Assembly: GCA_007125435.1 (NCBI GenBank)
Contig: SLDF01000077.1
Location: 1-12,259 of the forward strand
Origin: Saprospiraceae bacterium
GTDB taxonomy: Bacteria > Bacteroidota > Bacteroidia > Chitinophagales > Saprospiraceae
Direction of reading: 5' to 3'
DNA: 12,259 bases
Position 1 is the stretch's first letter. Each line of letters opens with the position of its first letter. The position numbers and the translations under genes were made by a program. This document shows positions 6,700-12,259 of this stretch, piece by piece. Under the pieces are notes generated by a model that was given only the letters and a program-made list of their open reading frames with translations, searched no databases and was not told the DNA's origin.

Positions 6700-7110
6700 A
6701 TGACAATGATCAAAATCGAACACATCGGCATTGCCGTCAAATCTCTGGAGAAAAGTAATCCATTATTTGCCAAGCTTTTAGGTAAGGCCCACTACAAAAT
6801 AGAAGGAGTAGAGCGCGAAGGCGTCAATACTTCCTTTTTTGAGATCGGAGAAAGTAAAATAGAACTCCTCGAAGCCACTCGTCAAGACTCACCCATCAGC
6901 AAATACATCGAAAAGAAAGGGGAGGGCATTCATCACATCGCTTTCGAAGTCGACGATATTCATAAGGCGATGGCTTTAGCACAGACGCTGGGCTTTAAAC
7001 TGCTCAGTGAAGAGCCTAAGCCGGGTGCTGACAACAAACTCATTTGCTTTCTACACCCTAAGACTACAAATGGGGTTCTGATCGAACTCTGTCAGAGCAT
7101 TCAGCAGTAA
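6700..7110 (+). CDS. mce: Methylmalonyl-CoA epimerase
   Basis: Interconverts the (R) and (S) forms of methylmalonyl-CoA, linking propionyl-CoA and succinyl-CoA metabolism in the cytoplasm. From ATG 6700 it has 136 residues, the usual family length, and begins MTMIKIEHIGIAV. Two vicinal-oxygen-chelate modules are seen. Likely metal ligands are H8 (HIGIAV), the H78/H79 pair (GIHHIAFEV), E129 (LIEL), and a residue in the SKIELLE strand (E55). The frame is open from 6619, but that extension contains a small hairpin (6634-6649), lacks similarity to the family and lies upstream of a likely -7 box. I therefore chose 6700 (6706 is also possible). No mutase gene is nearby. The next gene starts 15 bases after the stop, so the two probably share a transcript. 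Confidence 0.93.
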   Translation: MTMIKIEHIGIAVKSLEKSNPLFAKLLGKAHYKIEGVEREGVNTSFFEIGESKIELLEATRQDSPISKYIEKKGEGIHHIAFEVDDIHKAMALAQTLGFKLLSEEPKPGADNKLICFLHPKTTNGVLIELCQSIQQ

Positions 7111-7125
7111 TGATAATCCACAGAC

Positions 7126-7905
7126 ATGGACATTTGGACTGTAGCTATAGCATTAATTGGAGGCTTTGTAGCGGGCTGCGTTAATCTTCTTGCCGGCAAT
7201 GGGTCTGCCATCACATTGACCATACTGACCGAGGTCATGGGCTTACCACCTAATATGGCCAATGGTACCAATCGCATCGGCGTTCTTGCCAATAGTATAT
7301 TCGGTATAGCTGCATTCGCACAAAAGGGTAGGAGAGACCTGACCGGAACCAGTCGGTTCATCGTCACTACCATAGCCGGAGGTTTCGTAGGTATTTACCT
7401 CGCTACAATAGTAGATGATGCCCAGTTTAAGACCTTTTTTAAGTACATGATGATCGTCATGCTCATGGTCGTGCTTTTCAAACCTGATCGCTGGATACGA
7501 CAGGCAGAGGTGACGTATCGCATACCCTCATGGATCGCTATTCCGGTTTATTTTGCAATCGGGGTATATGGAGGGTTTATACAGATGGGTATGGGTATAT
7601 TCTTTTTGGTGGTGACCGTTTTTATTGCCAGATATGACGTCATCAAAGCCAATTTTGCCAAGATGATCATCGTAGTGACATTTACCGTTTTTTCACTTTT
7701 TATGTTCAGCGCTGCAGGCTACCTACATTGGCAGTTTGGACTACTACTGGCAGTAGGACAGGGTCTCGGTGCATGGGTCATGGGCATCTACGCAGCTAGG
7801 AACCCCAGGGCAGGCCTCATCGCCTACTATATGCTACTGATCGGTATGATATTAGCCGTGATCAAGCTCTTTGAACTTCACCGCTTTTTGTTTGGGAGCT
7901 CTTGA
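7126..7905 (+). CDS. TauE/SafE family permease (sulfite exporter-like)
   Basis: A 259-residue inner-membrane protein of the TauE/SafE (former DUF81) family, whose studied members move sulfite, sulfoacetate or other organic anions. Both halves of the duplicated fold carry the expected motif. The first is GGFVAGCVNLLAGNGSAIT...LTEVMGLPPNMANGTNRIGV (about 12-53). The second is GVYGGFIQMGMGIFFLVV with KANFAKMIIV (about 147-184). Seven or eight helices are predicted and length is normal. It starts 15 bases after the epimerase stop, with no promoter of its own in that gap, so co-transcription is likely. The substrate cannot be read from the sequence, and a link to methylmalonyl-CoA metabolism is only positional. 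No terminator is seen; R1 copy C begins 40 bases downstream. Confidence 0.9.
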   Translation: MDIWTVAIALIGGFVAGCVNLLAGNGSAITLTILTEVMGLPPNMANGTNRIGVLANSIFGIAAFAQKGRRDLTGTSRFIVTTIAGGFVGIYLATIVDDAQFKTFFKYMMIVMLMVVLFKPDRWIRQAEVTYRIPSWIAIPVYFAIGVYGGFIQMGMGIFFLVVTVFIARYDVIKANFAKMIIVVTFTVFSLFMFSAAGYLHWQFGLLLAVGQGLGAWVMGIYAARNPRAGLIAYYMLLIGMILAVIKLFELHRFLFGSS

Positions 7906-7944
7906 TATTACAACTGATTGGTGGGGTGTATTTAATTTTGTCGG

Positions 7945-8081
7945 TTTGGGCATCACCCTCCTCCTGCCGTCGTCGGGTCGCTACGTTTCAGGGCTCCCTG
8001 AACGGTCGGCCTCGATTTCGCTAAGGCTACATCGAGTCTGGCTTCGCATTCGCTCAGCCACCCTTTCACATCGCTGATGCA
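7945..8081 (+). repeat. R1 dispersed structured repeat, copy C
   Basis: The cleanest of the three copies, 137 bases, starting 40 bases after the TauE/SafE stop codon. In order it has GGGCATCACCC...GGGTCG, a perfect TTCAGGG-CT-CCCTGAA hairpin (7987-8002), GGTCGGC, a perfect CTCGAT/ATCGAG stem (8011-8016 with 8031-8036) and AGTCTGGCT...AGCCACCC. It ends CACATCGCTGATGCA. Like copy B it follows a plus-strand gene in the sense direction, so both would be transcribed as 3' tails. Confidence 0.8.
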
Positions 8082-8247
8082 GCGCACGTGTAAAAAAAAC
8101 ACATTTTGTAATAAACCCGATTGGTAGCACAATAGCTGAAGCATATATAATAGACCTCAGCCATAGTGCTTTTTATTGGTCGACCTTGAACCCGGATTAT
8201 GCATTGGAAATTTGTAATGAGGGTTAAAATCGACGAAGGAGATTCAC

Positions 8248-8291
8248 GAATACCATAAAAAATATAAAAGCAATATGAGTAAATGGTATTC
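8248..8291 (+). repeat. E1 hairpin I with conserved loop
   Basis: GAATACCAT (8248-8256) pairs perfectly with ATGGTATTC (8283-8291) around a 26-base loop that includes AAAAGCAATATGAGTA. E2 has the same loop text on the minus strand, and a stem whose one changed base pair (A-T to G-C) is altered on both arms. Confidence 0.75.
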
Positions 8292-8317
8292 AGCCTCTTG
8301 TTTAGGAACAGTCGAAG

Positions 8318-8400
8318 CTGAGCCAGAGTCGGCTCAGTTCCTTTATGAAGGATAGCGATTTTGATCAAGACTTGAAGAAGCTGAGCTAGGGGCGGCTCAG
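8318..8400 (+). repeat. Duplicated CTGAGC hairpin II in E1
   Basis: The first copy is CTGAGCC-AGAGTC-GGCTCAG (8318-8337). The second, CTGAGCT-AGGGGC-GGCTCAG (8381-8400), is paired throughout if one G-U wobble is allowed. Each is preceded by GAAG and followed by TTCC. The equivalent in E2 is CCGAGCC/GGCTCGG. Confidence 0.75.
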
Positions 8401-8410
8401 TTCCCTCATT

Positions 8411-8437
8411 ATCAGATTGACGTTTAGTCAATCTGAT
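8411..8437. repeat. Perfect 11-bp inverted repeat with five-base loop in E1
   Basis: ATCAGATTGAC (8411-8421) and GTCAATCTGAT (8427-8437) flank GTTTA. No T-tract follows on either strand. A tandem pair, GCACCATTCGGTCAT and GCACCAGTCGGTCAC (8444-8458 and 8459-8473; 13 of 15 identical), comes directly after. Confidence 0.8.
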
Positions 8438-8585
8438 TGCTACGCACCATTCGGTCATGCACCAGTCGGTCACCCCTACGGTGAATGAACAAAATCAAGC
8501 AAAGCGACTTATTTTGAAGCCGTAATACCCGCCTGCTGCCATCGACAGGTGGCGGGCAGGGATTTTCTAATGCATAATCCGGGTT

Positions 8586-8843
8586 GATTATTTCCTGACC
8601 TGATATTGCACTATGGACTGCTGCTGATAAAAACAACGTATCATTGATACTTTTGACAAAATAAATTGGTTTTGTATTTTTACAGCTAGACTAAACCCTT
8701 TTGGCACTTGAAATGGTTTCGACCAAACCCCTGAGTCCCTCACCATTATAGTGTCAGATATGAAAGATGTTTTTTGCAACTCCTTGTATGATTTTATGAT
8801 CGGAAGTTAAATGGTTAATTACAAGTAGACTACCGGTTTAATA
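8586..8843. other. Non-coding stretch with palindrome and promoter-like pair
   Basis: Between E1 and the promoter of the 8914 gene I see no convincing gene. There is a perfect palindrome, GTATCATTGATAC (8638-8650). Touching it is TTTTG (8651-8655), followed after a 19-base spacer by TATTTTTA (8675-8682), one base off the TAnnTTTG consensus. Only tiny frames follow (12 and 16 codons, at 8712 and 8760). This could be a regulated upstream promoter or a small RNA start, or chance. Confidence 0.3.
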
Positions 8844-8871
8844 TTGCCATACTTTTGGTGATTTATCTTTG
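8844..8871 (+). promoter_or_regulatory. Candidate promoter of the barrel/lipoprotein operon
   Basis: TTG (8844-8846), a 17-base spacer and TATCTTTG (8864-8871) fit the Bacteroidota -33/-7 pattern. The expected start near 8878 leaves a leader of about 36 bases to the ATG at 8914. Confidence 0.55.
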
Positions 8872-8913
8872 TAAGGTGAAGTTGGGAAGATATCTTGACG
8901 TAAATAGTGACAT

Positions 8914-9708
8914 ATGGAAACAAAACAAACAAAACTCTTTATCAGTCTGATGATATTTGTGTTTTGCATCGGACCGATGGATGTGTCTGGTCAAGATCGT
9001 TTATACAATTATCGGATTGATGCAAACGCCTTGAGTCTGGGCATAGGACATGTGGGTCCTGACATTAGATTCAGTGTAGGGAAAAAAGATGATAGGCTAG
9101 ATATGGTCTTTGGCTACCGCACAGCATTTACTATATTAACTACAGAAAGACGCCAAGGTCCCGGGTATTATTACACCACTCTTGATCATGTTCATGATCT
9201 TACTTTTGGAGTGCGGCTCAACTCTAGAAAGGATAAAAGAAAATCCTCCATGTTCTTCGCCTCACTTGGCAGTTATCAGTACAATAGCAGGCAGACCATT
9301 TGCACAGCTGTTGCCTCGAGTAGCAGCCCCTCACTAAGATTTTGCCGATGTACCAACTGGATAGAAAACGATTTCAAGGATCGCGTTTACCAAGTCAATA
9401 TAGGCTATGAATACCAAAGGGTTGTATGGGAAAATCCTTCATGGCAGATTGGGTTGTCTTTTAGTATATTCGCTTCTAATCGCTTTCGGTCCATCAGTAA
9501 TGTGATGTCGCACACGTCATGTGGATTTGGTAATACAAATATGCCTATGCCTGACCTGAATAATTTCGAATTATGGAGGGCAGACAACGAAGTTCCTAAC
9601 GGGATACAAGTCTCGTTATTACCAACAAGTTACCCATATAGCGAAAGCAATTACACTATCATTCCTTTCATGAGATTTGGCGTATGGGTAGGGTATAATA
9701 TCTATTAA
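8914..9708 (+). CDS. Secreted probable outer-membrane beta-barrel protein, unknown family
   Basis: A 264-residue protein with an N-terminal signal peptide (hydrophobic FISLMIFVFCIG, cleavage likely after VSG-26). The rest alternates polar and hydrophobic residues in short strands with aromatic ends: DLTFGVRLNSRK, SSMFFASLGSYQYN, VYQVNIGYEYQRVVW and WQIGLSFSIFAS. It finishes FMRFGVWVGYNIY, with terminal tyrosine, as expected of an outer-membrane barrel. A loop region carries clustered cysteines (CTAVASSSSPSLRFCRC, about 130-146, and SCGFG near 202). I do not recognise the family. It starts a plus-strand unit with the lipoprotein gene 12 to 15 bases downstream, so the two may act together at the outer membrane. 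It sits just beyond the E1 element, in a part of the window that looks strain-variable. Confidence 0.75.
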   Translation: METKQTKLFISLMIFVFCIGPMDVSGQDRLYNYRIDANALSLGIGHVGPDIRFSVGKKDDRLDMVFGYRTAFTILTTERRQGPGYYYTTLDHVHDLTFGVRLNSRKDKRKSSMFFASLGSYQYNSRQTICTAVASSSSPSLRFCRCTNWIENDFKDRVYQVNIGYEYQRVVWENPSWQIGLSFSIFASNRFRSISNVMSHTSCGFGNTNMPMPDLNNFELWRADNEVPNGIQVSLLPTSYPYSESNYTIIPFMRFGVWVGYNIY

Positions 9709-9723
9709 AAAAAGAATACCGTG

Positions 9724-10350
9724 ATGAGATTTATTATTTGCATAATAATTGGCCCTTTGTGGTTGACGGGATGTAGCACAGGTCCGCCCTTAGAGTTTAG
9801 TCAGGTTAGATTTTTCATCGACGACAATTGCGGCGATGGGCAATCCAGATCGCTGCTTATGTATTCTACTAGTGATAGCACAAACTGGGTTTTAGTAGAC
9901 TCTTTCTCTGTACTGACCGGACGTGAAGACGAAAGGGCATTCTTCACTTCCAGGACGGTTTTAATTCAATTGCTTGGAGATGAAGAGTGTCGGACCAATT
10001 TTTATAGCCTGCCTGAGTCTTCTTCCGGGCTGATCAGAATGAAACTCAATACCAATGTCAATGGACAATTTACTTTTACTGAAAAAACCGCTTCCTATGA
10101 TTCCGTTATGGTAGTCTTGAATCGGGCAGTACTGAATTTAAACCGTCAGTCATTTTTTTCTGTGGATGACATAGCAAACAGCTCACAGGTGTTTACAACA
10201 AGTGACTTTGAGTTCAGCCAAGACAACTTGTCTTCGAATGCATTATACCGCATTCAAGTAAGAAGGTATGGAGGAGGTATAATAACTAATGATCTTATCC
10301 GAACCTTTTATACACACGATAATGACATTTCCATCTCAATAGATTACTAA
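9724..10350 (+). CDS. Predicted lipoprotein of unknown function
   Basis: A 208-residue lipoprotein from the ATG at 9724; a GTG at 9721 would add one residue. The signal is short: MRFIICIIIGPLWLTGC, with lipobox LTGC and the acylated cysteine at position 17 of this form. The mature part is strand-rich and mostly polar. It has two cysteines that could bridge (in DDNCGDGQ and DEECRTN) and no recognised motif. An SDVALVxD-like repeat or enzyme signature is absent. The start codon lies 15 bases after the barrel gene stop, so co-expression is likely. No terminator is seen before the convergent gene that ends at 10431. Confidence 0.75.
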   Translation: MRFIICIIIGPLWLTGCSTGPPLEFSQVRFFIDDNCGDGQSRSLLMYSTSDSTNWVLVDSFSVLTGREDERAFFTSRTVLIQLLGDEECRTNFYSLPESSSGLIRMKLNTNVNGQFTFTEKTASYDSVMVVLNRAVLNLNRQSFFSVDDIANSSQVFTTSDFEFSQDNLSSNALYRIQVRRYGGGIITNDLIRTFYTHDNDISISIDY

Positions 10351-10430
10351 TATTATCCATGAACTGATCTCAATTTGAAACATCATTGCTGCATGAGTAA
10401 TCAGAGAAATCAGAGAGGTAGCTAAACGTC

Positions 10431-11213
10431 TTAATTTTGCACACCTGCCGTTGATGTTTTTCTTAATGGTAGGCTATAATTCACGCTAAGTGCTGCGAAC
10501 TGGATCAAGGCAAAGTTGAACACTTCCTCAATATCGGCGCCACCCTCTACTATGCGATATCCCAGTCGAATCTGCCAGTCATCCTTAATATGATAACCAG
10601 CGCCGGCAAAAACATCAAATGCCCTGCCCGGTCCTCCTGCCAGCCCATCACCTTCCAGTAAAAACGACCATTTACCTGACTGGTAGCCGGTATATATATG
10701 CAGTAGCGGCACAAAGCCAACATCGTTTTTAAAGTCGCTGGCTTCTCCTGTGCGCAGTCGAATCCTCGCATCTCTGATCTTAGCTGTAAAACCCAGACTA
10801 AACCACCAGTTTTCTTTTTTTACCAATTGACGGCGGTAAGTCAGTCGAAAACTATTGAACTTGTACAGACCATCCACCATGATACCCTCTTCAAATGTTG
10901 TGTTTTGAAAGTTTATGTCTCTGGGGCTCTCACCCGTGTATGTTACAGATAGAGGTGCAGCCAGTCCTATGATTTCATTCTTTTCTTTGAAGGTATAGGA
11001 AGCTCTTAGCCTTACCGGCACGACCAGCCCATCCAATGCGAAATCGTCTTCGAAGTCAAATGGCGTACCACTATTGGGTACTCTGACTTCATTATACCCC
11101 ACAAAGGGCAGCCCCGCTTCCACTTCAAACCATAATTGGGCAGACACAGTCTGCACGCCAAACCAAAACAAAAAAATAGAGAAAATAATTGTTGATCTAC
11201 TATATATTGTCAT
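10431..11213 (-). CDS. Outer-membrane beta-barrel protein (porin-like)
   Basis: A 260-residue protein with a signal peptide (SRSTIIFSIFLFWFGVQTVSA, split here at residues 5-25; cleavage before Q26). The mature chain is made of amphipathic strands typical of 8-10-strand barrels: LWFEVEAGLPFVGY, LVVPVRLRASYTF, SFRLTYRRQLV, WWFSLGFTAKIRDARIRLRT and WQIRLGYRIVEGGAD. It ends with LIQFAALSVNYSLPL plus a polar tail of about 11 residues. No OmpA, OmpW or TonB motif is clear, so the general call is as far as the sequence goes. It is convergent with the lipoprotein gene and separated from the next minus-strand gene by 164 bases, so it is probably transcribed alone. No TAnnTTTG promoter was found. Confidence 0.8.
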   Translation of the reverse strand: MTIYSRSTIIFSIFLFWFGVQTVSAQLWFEVEAGLPFVGYNEVRVPNSGTPFDFEDDFALDGLVVPVRLRASYTFKEKNEIIGLAAPLSVTYTGESPRDINFQNTTFEEGIMVDGLYKFNSFRLTYRRQLVKKENWWFSLGFTAKIRDARIRLRTGEASDFKNDVGFVPLLHIYTGYQSGKWSFLLEGDGLAGGPGRAFDVFAGAGYHIKDDWQIRLGYRIVEGGADIEEVFNFALIQFAALSVNYSLPLRKTSTAGVQN

Positions 11214-11321
11214 ATGTCATCTCATTGCTTACATCATATCTAATGTCATAGTAGTCATTTTGTTTGGCTATGAAAATGAAATAGGTGGTTTGAGTAGATC
11301 ATGCTTCTAAAGAGCAAGTAA

Positions 11322-11341
11322 GACTCCTATCTATAGAAGTC
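11322..11341 (-). terminator. Possible weak terminator after the 11378-11740 gene
   Basis: The minus strand reads GACTTCTAT-AG-ATAGGAGTC, pairing fully if one T-G wobble is allowed. It is followed by TTACTTGCTCTTT. The T-tract is interrupted, so this is weak. A second small hairpin (GTGC...GCAC, 11354-11366) lies closer to the stop codon. Confidence 0.3.
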
Positions 11342-11377
11342 GTCAACAAAAGGGTGCAAAAGGCACTGGCATGTAGG

Positions 11378-11740
11378 CTATTTGGCCTTCGTCAATTTAT
11401 CCCATCTGCCTTCTCTCTCCTTTAAATTCCTGTCAGATCGAGCTTGCCATATTTTGCTGAGAGGCACATATAGAATAAGGCCTATGATATTGGCGAAGAA
11501 TAGAATTATGGCCAAATAGAACCGCTCCTCACTGGGGATGCCCTTCATATTCTGCAAGTCTTTCACAGCAAGGATATAGGCCAATAATCCAAGAAACAGC
11601 CCAATTGAGGTGAGTAGATATGCTTTTTCATATTGCATCAATTGCATGATGAAACCAATAATGATGGTCAAGACAGCCAAAAATAAAACTTGTTTGAAAT
11701 ATTTAACCTTCATGGATTTCGATATTAATCTCTTAAACAT
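11378..11740 (-). CDS. Small three-helix membrane protein of unknown function
   Basis: A 120-residue protein with three predicted membrane helices at about 16-34, 41-60 and 74-96. Short polar links and a strongly charged C-terminal tail follow (QARSDRNLKEREGRWDKLTKAK, residues 99-120, quoted in part). The start is either the first ATG (11740) or the internal one at residue 10 (MKVKYFK). The second gives a more typical short basic N-terminus. Length, composition and codon pattern are those of a real Bacteroidota gene, but I do not recognise the family and no motif is visible. It has the same orientation as the barrel gene downstream, but a 164-base gap with a possible weak terminator argues against one operon. 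Confidence 0.65.
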   Translation of the reverse strand: MFKRLISKSMKVKYFKQVLFLAVLTIIIGFIMQLMQYEKAYLLTSIGLFLGLLAYILAVKDLQNMKGIPSEERFYLAIILFFANIIGLILYVPLSKIWQARSDRNLKEREGRWDKLTKAK

Positions 11741-11949
11741 ACAACTAAGTTTTTATAACTGCAAGTGTTGGTATGGTGTATTTTGACATTGTATGGTCGT
11801 GAGTAAGTTATGGGTGCACGAGCTTGATGTATTTTATCTATTGATGAAACAGCGCCCATAGAGTGAGGGATAGTAACGATAGGCAACAGGCAATGGATGA
11901 AATATGAAATTGGAAATATAAATTATGTGACCAGCAACCAGATATTACG
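11741..11949. other. Non-coding stretch, nothing recognised
   Basis: Upstream of the small membrane protein and left of the E2 repeat. No reading frame, strong hairpin or promoter pair was found. The missing far end of E2, if it existed, should lie here, but no sequence like its inverted end is present. Confidence 0.4.
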
Positions 11950-12105
11950 TGAAAGAACCGAGCCACCTCTGGCTCGGCGTTGACTGTTACTGGTCAGAAA
12001 GCAGAATGCCATATACTCATATTGCTTTTGTATTTTTATGGCATTAGTGAATCTCCTTCGCCAATTTAAACCCACATGACGTAATTATACTGCATAGTCC
12101 GGGTT
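11950..12105 (-). mobile_element. E2: one-ended relative of element E1
   Basis: Read on the minus strand from 12105, it starts AACCCGGACTATGCA and follows the left part of E1 for about 155 bases. It has GGCGAAGGAGATTCAC (E1: GACGAAGGAGATTCAC), then hairpin I (AATGCCAT/ATGGCATT, plus-strand 12005-12012 with 12038-12045) with the loop text AAAAGCAATATGAGTA, then hairpin II (CCGAGCC/GGCTCGG, 11958-11964 with 11971-11977). Similarity fades near 11950 and no opposite inverted end was found. It is a truncated copy, or a family member with only this end conserved. Confidence 0.65.
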
Positions 12106-12112
12106 AAAAAGC

Positions 12113-12127
12113 AGACCTAAGCGAGGT
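12113..12127 (-). terminator. Small hairpin with T-run next to E2
   Basis: On the minus strand GACCT-CGCTT-AGGTC is followed by TGCTTTTT. This is terminator-like for leftward transcription arriving from beyond the right edge, but the five-base-pair stem is short. A related text (GACCTCAGCCATAGTGCTTTTTA, 8154-8176, in part) precedes E1. Confidence 0.3.
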
Positions 12128-12137
12128 CGAAGTCAAA

Positions 12138-12259
12138 ATGCCAAGAAGTTCAATCTCTGTTCGGAAATTCATGAACATTGCATCAATCGTTTGGTATTTA
12201 TTTTTCTTTTCAATCGACTCATTCTCAGAAATATTGATTGACCCCAAACTTACAGATAA
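12138..12259 (+). CDS. Possible 5' end of a secreted protein gene, cut by the window edge
   Basis: An open frame from ATG 12138 runs to the window end (40 codons and two bases, no stop). It starts MPRSSISVRKFMNIASIVWY and continues with a hydrophobic stretch (IVWYLFFFSI) resembling a signal peptide or membrane anchor. The inner ATG at 12171 would give a more compact signal. The frame is closed upstream by a TAA at 12105-12107, at the E2 end. No promoter was identified between the element and the ATG. Too short to identify; it may be a chance frame. Confidence 0.35.
   Translation, partial: MPRSSISVRKFMNIASIVWYLFFFSIDSFSEILIDPKLTD

Larger units (their letters stand above)
8189..8585. mobile_element. 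E1: MITE-like element with terminal inverted repeats, no transposase
   Basis: A 397-base block bounded by near-identical inverted ends. The left end (8189-8210) begins AACCCGGATTATGCATT. The right end (8564-8585) is its reverse complement at 21 of 22 positions. Inside are several hairpins: a long-looped stem at 8248-8291, two related CTGAGC hairpins (8318-8337 and 8381-8400), an 11-base-pair perfect stem (8411-8437), a 15-base tandem duplication (8444-8473) and a GC-rich hairpin near 8528-8556. No frame encodes a transposase; open frames crossing it on the minus strand look spurious. Its size, inverted ends and second partial copy (E2) fit a non-autonomous element mobilised in trans. I saw no exact target duplication, and the family is not identified. 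Confidence 0.7.

Noticed and set aside
7945..8585. CRISPR-like array from the many repeats
   Set aside because: The repeats are irregularly spaced, of different kinds and palindromic at many scales; no regular repeat-spacer pattern and no cas gene.
8181..8593. Target-site duplication for E1
   Set aside because: TTGA-like text occurs on both sides (8186-8190 and 8584-8588) but cannot be aligned outside symmetric ends, so no exact duplication can be claimed.
8066..8779. Minus-strand frames of 63-135 codons across C and E1
   Set aside because: They cross repeat boundaries, inverted ends and hairpins, and the translations lack any family resemblance or signal.

Overview
The window looks like chromosomal DNA of a Bacteroidota bacterium. 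Three things in the sequence point there: a secreted protein with a type IX secretion (T9SS) C-terminal sorting domain, a GLPGLI-family protein, and several TAnnTTTG boxes, the -7 element of Bacteroidota promoters. Base composition is moderate to AT-leaning and Shine-Dalgarno sequences are mostly absent, as expected for the phylum. I cannot place it to genus.

Layout. Positions 244-1179 (minus) hold a T9SS-sorted secreted protein. A 600-base gap follows, with copy A of a dispersed structured repeat (called R1 here). Positions 1784-4379 hold a DUF983 zinc-ribbon membrane protein (plus) whose tail overlaps the tail of a response regulator. That regulator sits downstream of its sensor kinase in a two-gene minus-strand operon. 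Divergent from the kinase is a GLPGLI-family envelope protein (4548/4587-5288), giving a compact sensor/regulator/envelope module. Next come R1 copy B, which carries a nested 162-bp foldback element, and a Bax-inhibitor-1/YccA membrane protein (5750-6511, minus) with a good terminator. Methylmalonyl-CoA epimerase and a TauE/SafE permease form a plus-strand pair (6700-7905).

The right part is more accessory. R1 copy C is followed by a 397-bp element with near-identical terminal inverted repeats and no transposase (E1, MITE-like). Then come a secreted probable beta-barrel protein and a lipoprotein in one transcription unit (8914-10350), a second outer-membrane barrel protein (10431-11213, minus), a small three-helix membrane protein (11378-11740, minus), a one-ended relative of E1 (E2), and the start of a possible gene running off the right edge.

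No CRISPR array, rRNA, tRNA, phage gene or intact transposase was seen. The most interesting content is non-coding. Two unrelated families of structured repeats (R1 in three copies, E1/E2 in two) show compensatory base changes between copies in their stems. That suggests the folded form, as DNA or RNA, has been kept by selection or by the way these elements spread. The protein-coding genes are largely recognisable families or anonymous envelope proteins; I see no convincing new multi-gene defence or metabolic system.
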